Notes: generated by a model from the letters alone, not told the origin. Shown: positions 1-10,015, counted from the first letter of the stretch. The stretch is DNA of 54,343 nt from an uncultured Gammaproteobacteria bacterium (GCA_947258715.1 CAMYJH010000037.1:1-54343), one strand, 5' to 3'. Translations and numbers: made by a program.

Positions 1-75
1 GGAAATCCGACGATTGGTAGGTTACAAACTGTGAACGTCGGCTTTGCCTCTGCAACCTGTCCAATAGTCAAATAA

Positions 76-438
76 TCAACTCCGGAACCGTTGCATCCGG
101 GAGGAGACTATCCAGGCAGATACAGCTGACACGGCACCTGTCCATAACATCACCAGCACGACAAAGACCCCCGAATCTGGGTCCCTCGGTTCCCCTAAAG
201 CTATAACCCAAGATACAAATATCGCAGCTGGGAATACTATGCCGCTTAATAGTATTCGAATCGGAATGTTTCCAGAAAGGACTGTTGGGCCAACAATACC
301 TACTAATATGGGCAAAAAAATTGCCCCCAATATTGGGCCCAGATTATCTCCAAGCTTAGGATCCACAAACTGCACGTAAATCGTAACAGAGATAATCCCG
401 ATCAGAAAAAAAACGAAATCAATGATAATCTTTTGCAT
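76..438 (-). CDS. Small integral membrane protein, candidate immunity partner of the RHS protein
   Basis: A 120-residue protein that is almost entirely hydrophobic, with about four predicted membrane segments (residues about 5-24, 34-54, 60-80 and 90-112) and a basic C-terminus (SSRMQRFRS). I do not recognise a named family. It starts 45 bases downstream of the stop of the RHS gene on the same strand, the usual place for an immunity gene next to a polymorphic toxin. It shares the A+T-rich composition of the RHS tip, unlike the G+C-rich RHS core, which suggests the two arrived together. No clear Shine-Dalgarno sequence precedes the ATG, so translation may be coupled or weak. The immunity role is inferred from position only; it could be an unrelated membrane protein. 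Confidence 0.55.
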   Translation of the reverse strand: MQKIIIDFVFFLIGIISVTIYVQFVDPKLGDNLGPILGAIFLPILVGIVGPTVLSGNIPIRILLSGIVFPAAIFVSWVIALGEPRDPDSGVFVVLVMLWTGAVSAVSAWIVSSRMQRFRS

Positions 439-483
439 ACGCTGATATGAAAAAACTTTTTTATATTACTATTCCATGGTTAT

Positions 484-3400
484 TTAGAAGAGAGCTTCTC
501 CAAATACTGCGCCGGTAAGTGGACGGTAATTTATACCTGGCGCGCCGTTTAAGGGATTGCTACCTGGCAAGTTTGATTGGCTAAGCGGGCCAAGTAATTT
601 TCGAGAGAAGGTATTGGAATTTGGGCCAAAAATACCTTCATAAGGAATGCTGCCCCAAGGCGCGTCATAATATCGTTCTAATATTTCCTTCTCAAATCCG
701 CACATACCCGCGCGACATTGTGTTTCCTCGATTGGATAGATCCTATTGGTCTCAGATCCCGGATCGTCCCTACCGTAATCTAGGTCAATATCGCCTGGCG
801 GGATATTCGGATCATATGAGTATTTGTAACCTTGAGTTGGATACCCTGGAATTCCACTCGCCGAGTCCCCAAACAAGGAAAGCACTTTCGACCATCCCTC
901 TGGCGGGCAGGTAATGTAGACAAAACAATGCTTCGGACGAATAAGCGGTATATTTTGAACTGGTCGGCAGATGTATTCTACTAGCAGCCCGAATGTATCA
1001 AAGTATCGGACTGGATTACTTCCGGAGTAAGCGTAAGTGTTAATGCCACCATTAAATCCAAATGGGTCACTTCGAAAATATCGGGCAACATCGGCTCGAT
1101 AATAACGATAGTGGTTGTAATGCAACCCCGTCTCCTCATCAAAATACTGCCCCGGAAACCGCAGGTTGTTCTCCAGCTCGTTGACCGAAATAAGCGCCGT
1201 CCCAAACGGTGTATGACTCGCGTCCCAAACGACCTCCTGGCTCTCGTCGGTGATGGCCTTCGGCGTGCCCAGGTGATCGGTATGTATAAAGAATAGCCCC
1301 TCCGGAGTGGCACCGCCCTCTTCCCCGGTCACCTTGTACGGATGCCACGGGCCGCTTGTTCGGCCGCCGAAAGTGCCCTCGAGGGTCTCGAGGTGCAGAT
1401 TCCCTTCGAAGTGACTCCCCTCCCCCTTGAAGCTGAGCTTCAGCACGCCATTTTCTCCGAGCTTCCACTGTTTGCCCGTCAAGGTATACGACCCCGATAG
1501 GCCGTGGCGATCCTCGATTTCGACGCTCTGGTGCTCGAGATAAAGCCCGATGGTGATCTCATCCCCGGTCCGCCGGTTCGTCCCGGTAAAAGTCAGATCC
1601 GGACCGGCCGCGGCGGCGACGATAGCGAGCCGCTCACCATCAAGCCAGATGTAGCCCCTTAAAGGATTGCCCTCTCCGTCGAACTCTGCGAGCAGATTGC
1701 CCGCCTGATCGTAGTGAAATGCGGTGATCTCTCCGCCCACCACTTTCTTCACCCGCTCGCCCTTGGTGTTATAGGTGTACTCGGCGATAACCTGGCCGCT
1801 CACCTGCACCGACTCGAGGCGATTGGCATCGTTATAGACAAAGGTAGTCGGGCCTTTGCGTACGGTGTTGCCGGCCGCGTCGTAGACGAAAGTCTCGGCG
1901 TTGGGGCCGATAACCGCGTCCAGCTGATTGGCGGTGGTGCTGTAGAGATACGTATCGCTATCGCCGTCGGCAGTCCGCGCCAGCCGGTTGCCCACTTGAT
2001 CATAGGCGTAGACGCGGTCGCCGTACACGATGCTGTCTGCTGACAGCAAACGATTCACCCCGTCGTAACCGAACGATTGATTGCGGGCGGGATCCACGTC
2101 ATCCTGGATCCCCACGATGTTGTCGGCCGCATCGTATTGAAAGCTCAAATCCTGCACAGCACCCTGCCGCTGGACCGCAAGCCGGTAATCCCCGTCGAGT
2201 GTGCGCGATAACTGAATGCCGTTGCCAAAAGTGAATCCGGTTCGCGGCCCGAACGGCGCGTATTCGAGTCGGCTGGCCACATCGCGCGTCACACCATTTT
2301 TAGTCATTGTCACCGCCGAGACACGGCCGAGGAGGTCTCGCTCATAGCTGACGACGAGACCGCTCGGGTAGGTCAGCTGCAGCAGCCGGTCGGCGGCGTC
2401 GTAAGCATAGCCCGTTGTATAAAGAACCCCGTCGATCGTTCGAGTCTCCGCGATCAAATTTCCGCGTCCGTCGTACCCCATGTCGATGGTGCCCGCTTGA
2501 TCGCTGATCCGCGTCAGGCGCCCGATACCGTTCGACCCCTGGTCGTATTCGAAGCTCACGTCCTCGGCCGGGTCGGGATAGCGAATGGCGGTGAGGCGGT
2601 TGAGAACGTCATACTCGAAGCTCGCGTTGACGCCGCGCGCATCGGTGCTGCTGATTCGGTTCCCGGCCTCATCGTACTTCTGGGTGGTCAACCCCGTATC
2701 CGGGCTCGAGGTCTCGATGACTTCGTCGAAGCCGTTGTAGAGATAGCTGCTGCGAAGGTTACGCGGATCGGTCACCGCGACCAGATTGTCCCGGCCGTCG
2801 TAGGCAAAGCGCGTGACGCCGTCATCCGGGGCGATGGTCTCGATGAGGCGGTTCAGGGCGTCGTAATTGGAAACCGTCCATCGATTGTTGGGATCGGTCA
2901 CCGCAATCACGTTTCCCTGAGGGTCGTAGGCAAAGTGCGTGGTCTGGTTCTCGCCACCCGTCTCGTCGGTCAGGCGGTTGAGCAGGCTGTAAACACGACC
3001 CATGCTTCGGGTCAGCACGCCGCCGGGATCGAAGGTCTGCTCCGCAGTCCGGTTGCCCAGCGCATCGAGGGTATAAGCGATACGGTTACCGAGATTGTCG
3101 GCCATAGCGATCATTCGATTTGCGCCATCGTATTCTAAGGCGATGAAGCTGCCGTCGGGCAGCGTCACTCTGGTGACGTTGCCGACGCCGTCGTATTCAA
3201 AACGGGTAAGGCTGCCGGCCACCTCGCGGCTGATAAGACGATTTCGCGCGTCGTAGCGAAGCTGAGTGATGACACCATTGGCGTCGACGAGGGTCAGCGG
3301 CCGGCCATGGGCATCGTGGCCGGTTATGTTCGTCTCGTGGCCGAGCCCATTGATGGTCTTTATGAGATTACCGGCGGCGTCGTATTGAAAGCGGGTGACA

Positions 3401-5163
3401 TCCAGGACGTCGGTTCGCGGCCCGTCAATGCTCGCCAGCAAGCCTTCGGGCGTGTAGCTTCGCGTTGTGGTTCGCGAGGTGCCGGTGGCGACGTCCGTAA
3501 CCGTTCGGGTCAAAAGCCGCCCGACGGGGTCGTATGAAAAGCTTGTGTCACGTCCGGGCTGGGTAATTTTCAGCGGCCGGCGAAGCGTCGGATGCCACTC
3601 CGTGGTGAGGGTTCGCGCCTCCGGCGTTCCGTCCGCCTCCGTGCGCGACAGCTCGAGACCCCGTCGGTCGAAGTCGAAAGTGGTCAGATTGCCGTTGAAA
3701 TCGGTGGTCGAGGCCGGGAAGCCATTCTCGTCGTAGCTGTTGGCGGCGTTCTTGTTCTGGCACAGCGCGCAAGGCTGATCGAATTGGGTCGTTTTACGGA
3801 CGCCGAATATGGACTCCACCGTATAAACAGTTTGATTGTCGAGGGCATCGGTCACGGTAGACGTACCGTCCGTGTTGTATCTAATCGTGATTTCGTTGGC
3901 GCCCGCAGCCCGGGTGCTCAGCACGGCTCGACCTTGACCATCATAGGCGTAGGTCGAGAAGCGGCCGCCGTTCTCGTCGGTTATACCCGTGAGGTGATAT
4001 GAAAACCGCGAATCCTCGTAGTGGTAGATGCGCCTTGGATTGTCTGAACGGTCCGCCGGCGTGTCGTCGGGATATATAACCGCAACGAGATTGCCGTTGC
4101 CGTCGTGGTTATATTCGTAGACGTTACCGCCAGGATCGGTTAGCGACTCCAGACGGCCGTTCGCATCATGACTCAACGACAGCGTGCGACCGAAGGGGTC
4201 TGTCACCGTTTGCAACAGGCCGGAGATGTCGTCATAGATCAGAGTTTGGCCGAAACCCTCGCGATTGGTGACGGCGACGAGACGGCCAGAAGCGTCGTAC
4301 TGCTCGACGGTGTCGTTGGCGTCGGTCAGCCGCCAGCCGGTGCGAACACCTTGAATGTCCAGTTCCTCTTCCAGGCGTTGACGAACGTCCGGATCTGATA
4401 TCCACACGCCACCTATAAAGGAAAACGTCAGTATCTGACCGTCGGCGCGGGCCGCTTCGGCCTCCGAACCCAGCAGACTAATCGATCCGACGTGGATACT
4501 GCGGTCGTAGGTGTGACGCCAATCCGCACCGGGCCCGGACAGCGCGACACGGACGCTGTTGTAGAAGCGCTGGAAGCGGAGAGGAAAAGGACCCGCACCG
4601 GTATAGTCGGTTTCCTGCTGAGATTTATTGCCGCTGATGGGGTTGCACGGATTGCCAACCTCGGGCTTACAGCTGCCCCGCTCTTTGCCGGGGTTGGACT
4701 GCGGTATGCCGCAAGTGTCGGTGGTGAAGTCGTAAGAGTAGCCGTGTGTCTCGCATCGGAATGCGGTCATCGGCAGGTTGACAGGCACATGCGGAGCATG
4801 GTCGAGACAGGTTATCAGGCGGCAAAAAACGAGCTCCGCTTCGCATCCGCCTTCCACATTACCCGGATTTGCGTTACTGCATCCTCGGTTTATGTGACCG
4901 CCGCTTCTCTCGCCCCCTACGGTACAGCTTGAGCCCCAATTGGGATCATCGATATCGTTCTTTAAGATCTCACAGGCCGATATGCGATCGGCATTGCTCC
5001 ACTGTTGTGTGAAATCCATCAGGATCCATTCGTCGTACCCCCACGAATGTGAGCCCATGACGCTGGTCGGCAGGTATAGTGCCGTGGCGATAGCAAGGCC
5101 GGCGATGATGTTCCCAAAAAGGCTTGTAACCAGGTGTGGAGTCCGACCGCGGCTGGGCGTCAT
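484..5163 (-). CDS. Secreted RHS/YD-repeat protein with variable C-terminal tip
   Basis: A 1559-residue protein. Residues about 14-37 form a hydrophobic signal or anchor segment. A Cys-containing N-terminal part follows, then a DUF6531-type start (CNPISGNKSQQ, near residue 175), then more than 20 YD repeats forming the expected beta-cage shell. The core ends with the RHS hallmark near residues 1300-1393: HTDHLGTPKAITD, then RFPGQYFDEETGLHYNHYRYY, then a DPFGFNGGINTY...DTFGL motif where toxin tips are normally released. The last 166 residues are unrelated to the core and A+T rich; they contain KHCFVYI and GPNSNTFSRKLLG, which loosely recall the His and NC/NS boxes of NlpC/LRAT-like folds (weak inference, the expected Cys is Ser). 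The signal peptide suggests Sec export. The family delivers toxins between cells; the activity of this tip is unknown. An unusual lipocalin-like insert lies just before the core end. Confidence 0.88.
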   Translation of the reverse strand: MTPSRGRTPHLVTSLFGNIIAGLAIATALYLPTSVMGSHSWGYDEWILMDFTQQWSNADRISACEILKNDIDDPNWGSSCTVGGERSGGHINRGCSNANPGNVEGGCEAELVFCRLITCLDHAPHVPVNLPMTAFRCETHGYSYDFTTDTCGIPQSNPGKERGSCKPEVGNPCNPISGNKSQQETDYTGAGPFPLRFQRFYNSVRVALSGPGADWRHTYDRSIHVGSISLLGSEAEAARADGQILTFSFIGGVWISDPDVRQRLEEELDIQGVRTGWRLTDANDTVEQYDASGRLVAVTNREGFGQTLIYDDISGLLQTVTDPFGRTLSLSHDANGRLESLTDPGGNVYEYNHDGNGNLVAVIYPDDTPADRSDNPRRIYHYEDSRFSYHLTGITDENGGRFSTYAYDGQGRAVLSTRAAGANEITIRYNTDGTSTVTDALDNQTVYTVESIFGVRKTTQFDQPCALCQNKNAANSYDENGFPASTTDFNGNLTTFDFDRRGLELSRTEADGTPEARTLTTEWHPTLRRPLKITQPGRDTSFSYDPVGRLLTRTVTDVATGTSRTTTRSYTPEGLLASIDGPRTDVLDVTRFQYDAAGNLIKTINGLGHETNITGHDAHGRPLTLVDANGVITQLRYDARNRLISREVAGSLTRFEYDGVGNVTRVTLPDGSFIALEYDGANRMIAMADNLGNRIAYTLDALGNRTAEQTFDPGGVLTRSMGRVYSLLNRLTDETGGENQTTHFAYDPQGNVIAVTDPNNRWTVSNYDALNRLIETIAPDDGVTRFAYDGRDNLVAVTDPRNLRSSYLYNGFDEVIETSSPDTGLTTQKYDEAGNRISSTDARGVNASFEYDVLNRLTAIRYPDPAEDVSFEYDQGSNGIGRLTRISDQAGTIDMGYDGRGNLIAETRTIDGVLYTTGYAYDAADRLLQLTYPSGLVVSYERDLLGRVSAVTMTKNGVTRDVASRLEYAPFGPRTGFTFGNGIQLSRTLDGDYRLAVQRQGAVQDLSFQYDAADNIVGIQDDVDPARNQSFGYDGVNRLLSADSIVYGDRVYAYDQVGNRLARTADGDSDTYLYSTTANQLDAVIGPNAETFVYDAAGNTVRKGPTTFVYNDANRLESVQVSGQVIAEYTYNTKGERVKKVVGGEITAFHYDQAGNLLAEFDGEGNPLRGYIWLDGERLAIVAAAAGPDLTFTGTNRRTGDEITIGLYLEHQSVEIEDRHGLSGSYTLTGKQWKLGENGVLKLSFKGEGSHFEGNLHLETLEGTFGGRTSGPWHPYKVTGEEGGATPEGLFFIHTDHLGTPKAITDESQEVVWDASHTPFGTALISVNELENNLRFPGQYFDEETGLHYNHYRYYRADVARYFRSDPFGFNGGINTYAYSGSNPVRYFDTFGLLVEYICRPVQNIPLIRPKHCFVYITCPPEGWSKVLSLFGDSASGIPGYPTQGYKYSYDPNIPPGDIDLDYGRDDPGSETNRIYPIEETQCRAGMCGFEKEILERYYDAPWGSIPYEGIFGPNSNTFSRKLLGPLSQSNLPGSNPLNGAPGINYRPLTGAVFGEALF

Positions 5164-5423
5164 GCTTATTCCTTATTGATCGTCCATTGATCATCCGCGC
5201 GTGGGGATCGTTGCCGCCGCCGACGCGGCCAGAGATTCCTTTAAATCTGAAAATCGAAGGAAACGTGTCCCGAAATCCTCACATCCCGGCAAATAACCTC
5301 AGCGCGGTTTCTTATACTCCGCAGACTCGGGCGCGGCGAAAATATTCTTATATCTGGCGCCCAGACCGCGGTTTAAAAATATAATAACCGCCTTGTTCAC
5401 CAGTTTTAAAGGCAGAGGAGGCA
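5164..5423. other. Non-coding upstream region of the RHS gene
   Basis: No plausible gene is seen between the RHS start and the first palindromic element. The A+T-rich stretch around 5305-5390 could hold the RHS promoter, but I cannot assign boxes with confidence. Confidence 0.4.
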
Positions 5424-5458
5424 GAGGGACATTCAGAGTTCGTAAGCTATTGATTTTC
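5424..5458 (+). repeat. Type B palindromic element, left arm only
   Basis: Starts GAGGGACATTCAGAGTTCG and continues into the type B signature CTATTGATTTT, then stops. No right arm is found. A full type A copy begins 22 bases later, so this is a truncated B copy abutting an A copy. Confidence 0.8.
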
Positions 5459-5480
5459 TCGGAAGAGGGAGTCTCGGAAG

Positions 5481-5572
5481 AGGGACATTCAGAGTTCGTA
5501 AGTGATTGAAGCTTGGCTTGTATCAGTTTTCAAAATCTTAAAATCAGTAGCTTACGAACTCTGAATGTCCCT
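5481..5572 (+). repeat. Dispersed palindromic element, type A, full copy
   Basis: A 92-bp copy with outer arms AGGGACATTCAGAGTTCGTA and its inverted match ending at 5572, plus a matching AAG/CTT just outside. It lies 40 bases upstream of the RND adaptor start. Read outward on the plus strand the right arm encodes R-T-L-N-V-P in frame with the adaptor, which would create a false N-terminal extension. Confidence 0.92.
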
Positions 5573-5611
5573 CTTCTGACCCCCTTCTACCCTTATGCTT
5601 CTGGAAAAGCG

Positions 5612-6391
5612 ATGAATCGAAACATTGCGCTATCCGTTGTGTTGCTTCTGCTCTGCTACCCAGGCGTCGCCCGGGCTCAGGTTGCCCCGCCCGCGCCGAC
5701 ATCCACCGGCGTGGTCGTGCCTGACCGAAGCGTCACGTTGGCGGCAAAGATCGTCGGCAGAGTGGCGGTGGTCAACGTCGAAGAAGGGGATCGGGTGGAT
5801 GCCGGAGACGTGCTGGTGGACATCGCCGACGCGGAGCTCCGCGCCAACCTGGCGGCCGCCCAGGCGCGGCTGCGGATGGAGGAGATTAACCGCGCACATC
5901 AGGAGAAGCTGGCGGCCCGGGTCAGGAATCTGCGTCAGCAAGGCTCCGTGTCCCAGGAAAAACTCGACGATGCCAACTTCAAAGTGGACGCGGCGGAGCA
6001 GACGGCGGCAGGAGCGAAGGCCGAGGTCGCCCGGGCCCGGGCCATGCTCGACGAATCCAAGATCCGGGCTCCGTTTGCCGGCGTCATCATCCGCAAGAAG
6101 GTGGAGAGCGGCGACGTCACGGCGCCCGGTGAGCCGCTGCTGGTGCTCGAGGATCACGCTACGCTCAAATTTCGTACCAGCGTCAAAGAACGGGATATCT
6201 CTCGCATCGAGAAGGGTCAGGAGGTCACGGTCACTATCGATGCGCTCGATGACCTGACGCTTTCCGCCACCGTGAGCAAAATCATTCCTTCCGGCGATCC
6301 CTCCACCCACGAGTTCGTAGTCGAGGCCACCCTGCCCCGTCAGGACAAGCTGTATCCGGGCATGTTTGGCAAAGCGGAATTCACGCCCTAG
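5612..6391 (+). CDS. RND efflux periplasmic adaptor subunit (HlyD/MFP family)
   Basis: A 259-residue periplasmic adaptor that would link the inner-membrane RND pump just downstream to an outer-membrane channel. The start MNRNIALSVVLLLLCYPG gives a signal peptide ending near ARAQ; an earlier in-frame start would lie in the palindromic repeat and is rejected. A lipoyl/barrel-sandwich half-motif (GRVAVVNVEEGDRVDAGDVL, about 45-65) is followed by an alpha-helical hairpin (about 75-150) and the second half (KIRAPFAGVIIRKKVESGD), then a beta-barrel domain. It is somewhat shorter than typical AcrA (about 400), as in simpler adaptors. It is separated from the pump by 12 bases, so the two form an operon. 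No outer-membrane channel gene is in the window. Substrate unknown. Confidence 0.92.
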   Translation: MNRNIALSVVLLLLCYPGVARAQVAPPAPTSTGVVVPDRSVTLAAKIVGRVAVVNVEEGDRVDAGDVLVDIADAELRANLAAAQARLRMEEINRAHQEKLAARVRNLRQQGSVSQEKLDDANFKVDAAEQTAAGAKAEVARARAMLDESKIRAPFAGVIIRKKVESGDVTAPGEPLLVLEDHATLKFRTSVKERDISRIEKGQEVTVTIDALDDLTLSATVSKIIPSGDPSTHEFVVEATLPRQDKLYPGMFGKAEFTP

Positions 6392-6403
6392 GCATCGCCG
6401 CTG

Positions 6404-9400
6404 ATGAAAGGCGCACTCCGCTTTTTCGCAAGCCAATCCACGCTCGCGTACGTACTCACCTTCCTCATCGTTTTCCTCGGAGTGAGCGCGCTGTCGGTGA
6501 TCCAGCGTGACAACTTCCCGAGTGTGGATCTGCTGGAGATGACGGTGACGACGCGCTATCCCGGCGCCTCGCCCGAAGACGTCGAGCTCAACGTCACCAA
6601 CGAGATCGAGGAAGAGCTGAAGGAAGTCGACGGCATCGACAAATACACCTCATTCTCGATGGAGAACATTTCCATCATCCACATCTGGATCGACCGCGAG
6701 ATGCGGGACAAGAACAAAGTGAAAACCGACGTTCGGGACGCGGTCTCCCGGGTCTCAGACCTTCCCGTGGAAGTGGATGAAGATCCCGTGGTGGAGGAGA
6801 TCACCACATCGACGGCGATACCCGTGATCGAAGTCGGGCTCACGGGCGATGTGCCCTACGCCTTGCTGCGCGAGACGGCGCGACGCGCGGAGCAGGAGCT
6901 GCGGGCCGTGCCCGGCGTGCGCAGCGTCACCAAGTACGGCTACCTGGACCGCGAGATCAAAGTCGAAATCGAGCAGGACGCGCTCGAGCGCTACCGTATC
7001 TCGTCCCACGAGATCGTCACCGCGATTCAGAACCGCAATATCCGCGCCACCGGCGGATCCTTCGAGTCCTATACCAGCGAAAAGAACATCGTCACCATGG
7101 CCGAGTTCACCGATCCGACGGAGGCCGCCGAGGTGATCGTGCGCATCAGTGAGGGCGGGTCCACGATTCGCGTCAAGGACTTAGCCGTCCTGCGCGATGG
7201 TTTCGAGCCGGCAAAGGTGCTGTCGCGAATGAACGGCACGCCGGCGATTTCGTTCGTGGTCTACAAGAAAGAGTCGTCCGACATCATGCGCACCGTGGAG
7301 GCTATCAAGCAGCTCGTCGCCGACAGCCAGGACCAGCTGCCCGAAGGTATCAGCATCGAATACTCCAACGACAAATCGAGGCTGGTGACCAATCGTCTCA
7401 ATGTCGTGGTTTCCAACGGTCTGCTCGGTCTCGCTCTGGTCATGCTGATGCTGACTCTGTTCCTCAACTGGCACACGGCCTTTTGGGTGGCCCTGAGCAT
7501 CCCCGTGGTGTTGCTCGGCACGATCTTCGTGCTGCCGATTTTCGGCGTCTTTCTCGACACCATCGCCATGGGCGCGATGATCCTGGTGATCGGCATCATC
7601 GTCGATGACGGCATAGTGGTGGCTGAGAACATCTGGCGATATCGCGAAATAGGCAAGGCGCCGCTGGATGCCGCGGTCGAGGGCACCTACACGGTTGCGA
7701 AACCGGTCATTACCACCGTCGTCACCACAGCGCTGGCGTTCCTGCCGATGTTCTATATGACCGGAACCCTGGGTGACTTCATCTTCGTGATTCCTCTCGT
7801 CGTCGTGATTGCGCTGTCGATCTCGCTGCTGGATACGCTCTTTATCATGCCGGCGCACTTGATTTCGCGATCGCGAAGCGATAGAAAAACGAGGCGCATG
7901 ACCACCAGCGACTGGTTCGTGCGTTTTCGCGAGCACTTCGGCAAGGCGCTGCGCAAGCTGTTGCGCCGGCGCTATACCGTCACCGGCGTGTTCCTGGCGC
8001 TGATGGCGGCCGCGTTTCTTTATGCTGCAAAGTTCATGGACTTCGTGCTTTTTCCCACACAGTCGGCGGACGAGTTTTACATTCTGGCCGAGCTGCCCAG
8101 CGGCTCGTCACTGGAACATACCGCAGAGAAGATTAAGCAGGTCGAGGCCCTGGTCGCCGCGCTGCCGGTGGAGGAGCTGGACTCTTACACTACGCGTATC
8201 GGCACCCACGGCGTCTTCAATCTGGGCGAGAACGAGAACTGGGCGCTGGTGGGGGTCTACCTGACCGCGTTCGCGAAACGGGACCGCAACGCCGATCAGA
8301 TTGTCGACTCCCTGCGCTCACAGACCGATCGCCTCGAGGGCTTCGACAAGCTGACCTACATCATCGAAAGCGGCGGTCCGCCGGTCGGACGCCCGGTGCA
8401 GCTGCGCGTCATCGGCAGCGACGACGAGCGGCGCCGGACACTGACGCGTGCCGTAATCGCTGAACTCCGGAAGATCGATGGCGTCACCGACATCGAGCGT
8501 GACGACAAGGCCGGCAAGGAACAGATTGTGGTCGAACTGGACTACATCCGGCTTGCGGAGCAGGACTTAAGCGTTGCCGACGTGGCGAAGAACCTGCGGC
8601 TGGCTTACGACGGCGAAATCGTGACCTCGGTGCGCTACGGCGACGAGGATGTCGACTTTCGTGTCATTCTGGAGGAGGAAGCGCGCGGCTCGGCCGAGGT
8701 TCTGGGCAAACTGATCATCCCGAATCGTAACGGCCGCTTCATAGAGCTGCAGGAGGTCGCCGATTTCCGGGTGGATGCCGGACCATCGAATCTGTATCAC
8801 TACGATAACGAGCGCACCATCACCGTCACCGCGAACATCGACAAGGAAAAAACCACCTCCCTTGTTGCCACCAACGCCGTGCTCGACGCCATCAACGTGA
8901 ACAGGAACTGGCCGGGCATGCGCATCGTCGCCGGCGGCGAGACCGAGGAGACGCAGGAATCCATGGACAGCCTCGTGGTGGCCTTCGCCGCCGCTGCGGT
9001 GGGCATTTACCTGGTGTTGCTGCTGCTTTTCAATTCAATGCTACAGCCTCTGCTGGTGATGTTCGCCGTGCCTTTCGGGCTCATCGGCGTCATCTTCGCC
9101 TTCGCGGTACACGGCCAAGCCATCGGATTCCTGGCCATGCTCGGTGTTATCGGGCTGGTCGGCATCGTGGTCAACGACTCGCTGATACTCGTGAATCTCG
9201 CCAACCGCATACGCGACGCGCAGGCTGAAGCGCCGCCGGCCGACGTCATCGTCAGTGCCACCAAAGATCGACTGCGGCCGATACTGTTAACGTCGGTGAC
9301 CACGGTGGCTGGACTGCTGCCGATGGCCTACGGCATCGGCGGCTCAGATCCGTTCTCGGCGCCGATGGCGCTGGCCATGGGTTACGGCATCCTGTTCGCA

Positions 9401-9505
9401 ACGCCGCTGACCTTGATCCTCCTGCCGTGCCTGCTGTTGATCCAGAGCGATGTCGCGAGGCTTGCCCGAAGGAGTGCTGGCCGCCTGATCAAAAAGACCG
9501 CTTAG
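6404..9505 (+). CDS. RND family efflux transporter (AcrB/MdtB-like inner-membrane pump)
   Basis: A 1033-residue proton-driven efflux pump, the normal length for the family. TM1 is near residues 12-30 and begins FLIVFLGVSALSVIQRDNFP, followed by the conserved periplasmic start (YPGASPEDVELNVTNEIEEEL). TM2-TM6 lie around 335-480, with the proton-relay motif GIIVDDGIVVAENIWR in TM4. TM7 begins near 535 and TM8-TM12 occupy about 855-1020 with the second-half repeat GVIGLVGIVVNDSLILVN. The periplasmic part holds two porter/docking regions. It is co-transcribed with the upstream adaptor. The substrate cannot be read from sequence; the acidic relay in TM4 is that of HAE-type drug pumps rather than the heavy-metal type. 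Confidence 0.95.
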   Translation: MKGALRFFASQSTLAYVLTFLIVFLGVSALSVIQRDNFPSVDLLEMTVTTRYPGASPEDVELNVTNEIEEELKEVDGIDKYTSFSMENISIIHIWIDREMRDKNKVKTDVRDAVSRVSDLPVEVDEDPVVEEITTSTAIPVIEVGLTGDVPYALLRETARRAEQELRAVPGVRSVTKYGYLDREIKVEIEQDALERYRISSHEIVTAIQNRNIRATGGSFESYTSEKNIVTMAEFTDPTEAAEVIVRISEGGSTIRVKDLAVLRDGFEPAKVLSRMNGTPAISFVVYKKESSDIMRTVEAIKQLVADSQDQLPEGISIEYSNDKSRLVTNRLNVVVSNGLLGLALVMLMLTLFLNWHTAFWVALSIPVVLLGTIFVLPIFGVFLDTIAMGAMILVIGIIVDDGIVVAENIWRYREIGKAPLDAAVEGTYTVAKPVITTVVTTALAFLPMFYMTGTLGDFIFVIPLVVVIALSISLLDTLFIMPAHLISRSRSDRKTRRMTTSDWFVRFREHFGKALRKLLRRRYTVTGVFLALMAAAFLYAAKFMDFVLFPTQSADEFYILAELPSGSSLEHTAEKIKQVEALVAALPVEELDSYTTRIGTHGVFNLGENENWALVGVYLTAFAKRDRNADQIVDSLRSQTDRLEGFDKLTYIIESGGPPVGRPVQLRVIGSDDERRRTLTRAVIAELRKIDGVTDIERDDKAGKEQIVVELDYIRLAEQDLSVADVAKNLRLAYDGEIVTSVRYGDEDVDFRVILEEEARGSAEVLGKLIIPNRNGRFIELQEVADFRVDAGPSNLYHYDNERTITVTANIDKEKTTSLVATNAVLDAINVNRNWPGMRIVAGGETEETQESMDSLVVAFAAAAVGIYLVLLLLFNSMLQPLLVMFAVPFGLIGVIFAFAVHGQAIGFLAMLGVIGLVGIVVNDSLILVNLANRIRDAQAEAPPADVIVSATKDRLRPILLTSVTTVAGLLPMAYGIGGSDPFSAPMALAMGYGILFATPLTLILLPCLLLIQSDVARLARRSAGRLIKKTA

Positions 9506-9595
9506 CTGCCAGCCGACCCGCTGCGTCCAAATGATCGTGCCACAGAGCTACCCCGCGCCTGAAACAAGATGGCCGTGTCCTGATGACATCGGTGC

Positions 9596-10015
9596 TCACG
9601 CCGAATCGCGCCTGATCAGCATGGTTAGCAGAAACCACGGCAGGCCTCCGGAATCCGCGCAATAGACCAGCAACAGGTAACTCCCCACCGCCGGAGAAGC
9701 GGGAATCAAGAGCGCCGCGAACAGAACCAGGAACCCGCCCACTACCGGCAACCCGGACACGTGCGAGTAGCTCTCCATATCGCCGTGTTGCCGCTTATGC
9801 AGCCACGGCGCGACCAAATTCAAGTAGCCGTTCAATCCCGCCACCGCGGTGGCGAGAACGGCAAAAACGGCGCCGATGTAAGTGCGGCCAGAACCGAGAC
9901 GCAGCACGCTCAGCACGTCTATTCCCAGAAAGTGCTGCAGCACCACGACCGCCGGAATGCCGACTGCGACGATGATGAAAAGCAGCAGTGCGATGGTGTC
10001 TTCGCGATGAGTCAT
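9596..10015 (-). CDS. Hypothetical membrane protein
   Basis: A 139-residue protein with four predicted membrane segments, near residues 8-30 (IALLLFIIVAVGIPAVVVLQ), 45-68, 85-105 and 108-128, and a short Arg-rich end. I do not recognise the family. I chose the ATG at 10015 (MTHREDTIALLL) because the 13 residues in front of it are polar and weakly supported. It is convergent with the RND operon and divergent from the NYN gene, so it is probably a single transcription unit. Confidence 0.6.
   Translation of the reverse strand: MTHREDTIALLLFIIVAVGIPAVVVLQHFLGIDVLSVLRLGSGRTYIGAVFAVLATAVAGLNGYLNLVAPWLHKRQHGDMESYSHVSGLPVVGGFLVLFAALLIPASPAVGSYLLLVYCADSGGLPWFLLTMLIRRDSA

Noticed and set aside
2497..3138. 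Plus-strand open frames opposite the RHS gene
   Set aside because: Long antisense frames are expected opposite G+C-rich YD repeats; they show no domain or ribosome binding site.
5513..5611. Extended N-terminus of the RND adaptor
   Set aside because: The extra residues are translated palindromic repeat (R-T-L-N-V-P) and precede a good signal peptide.
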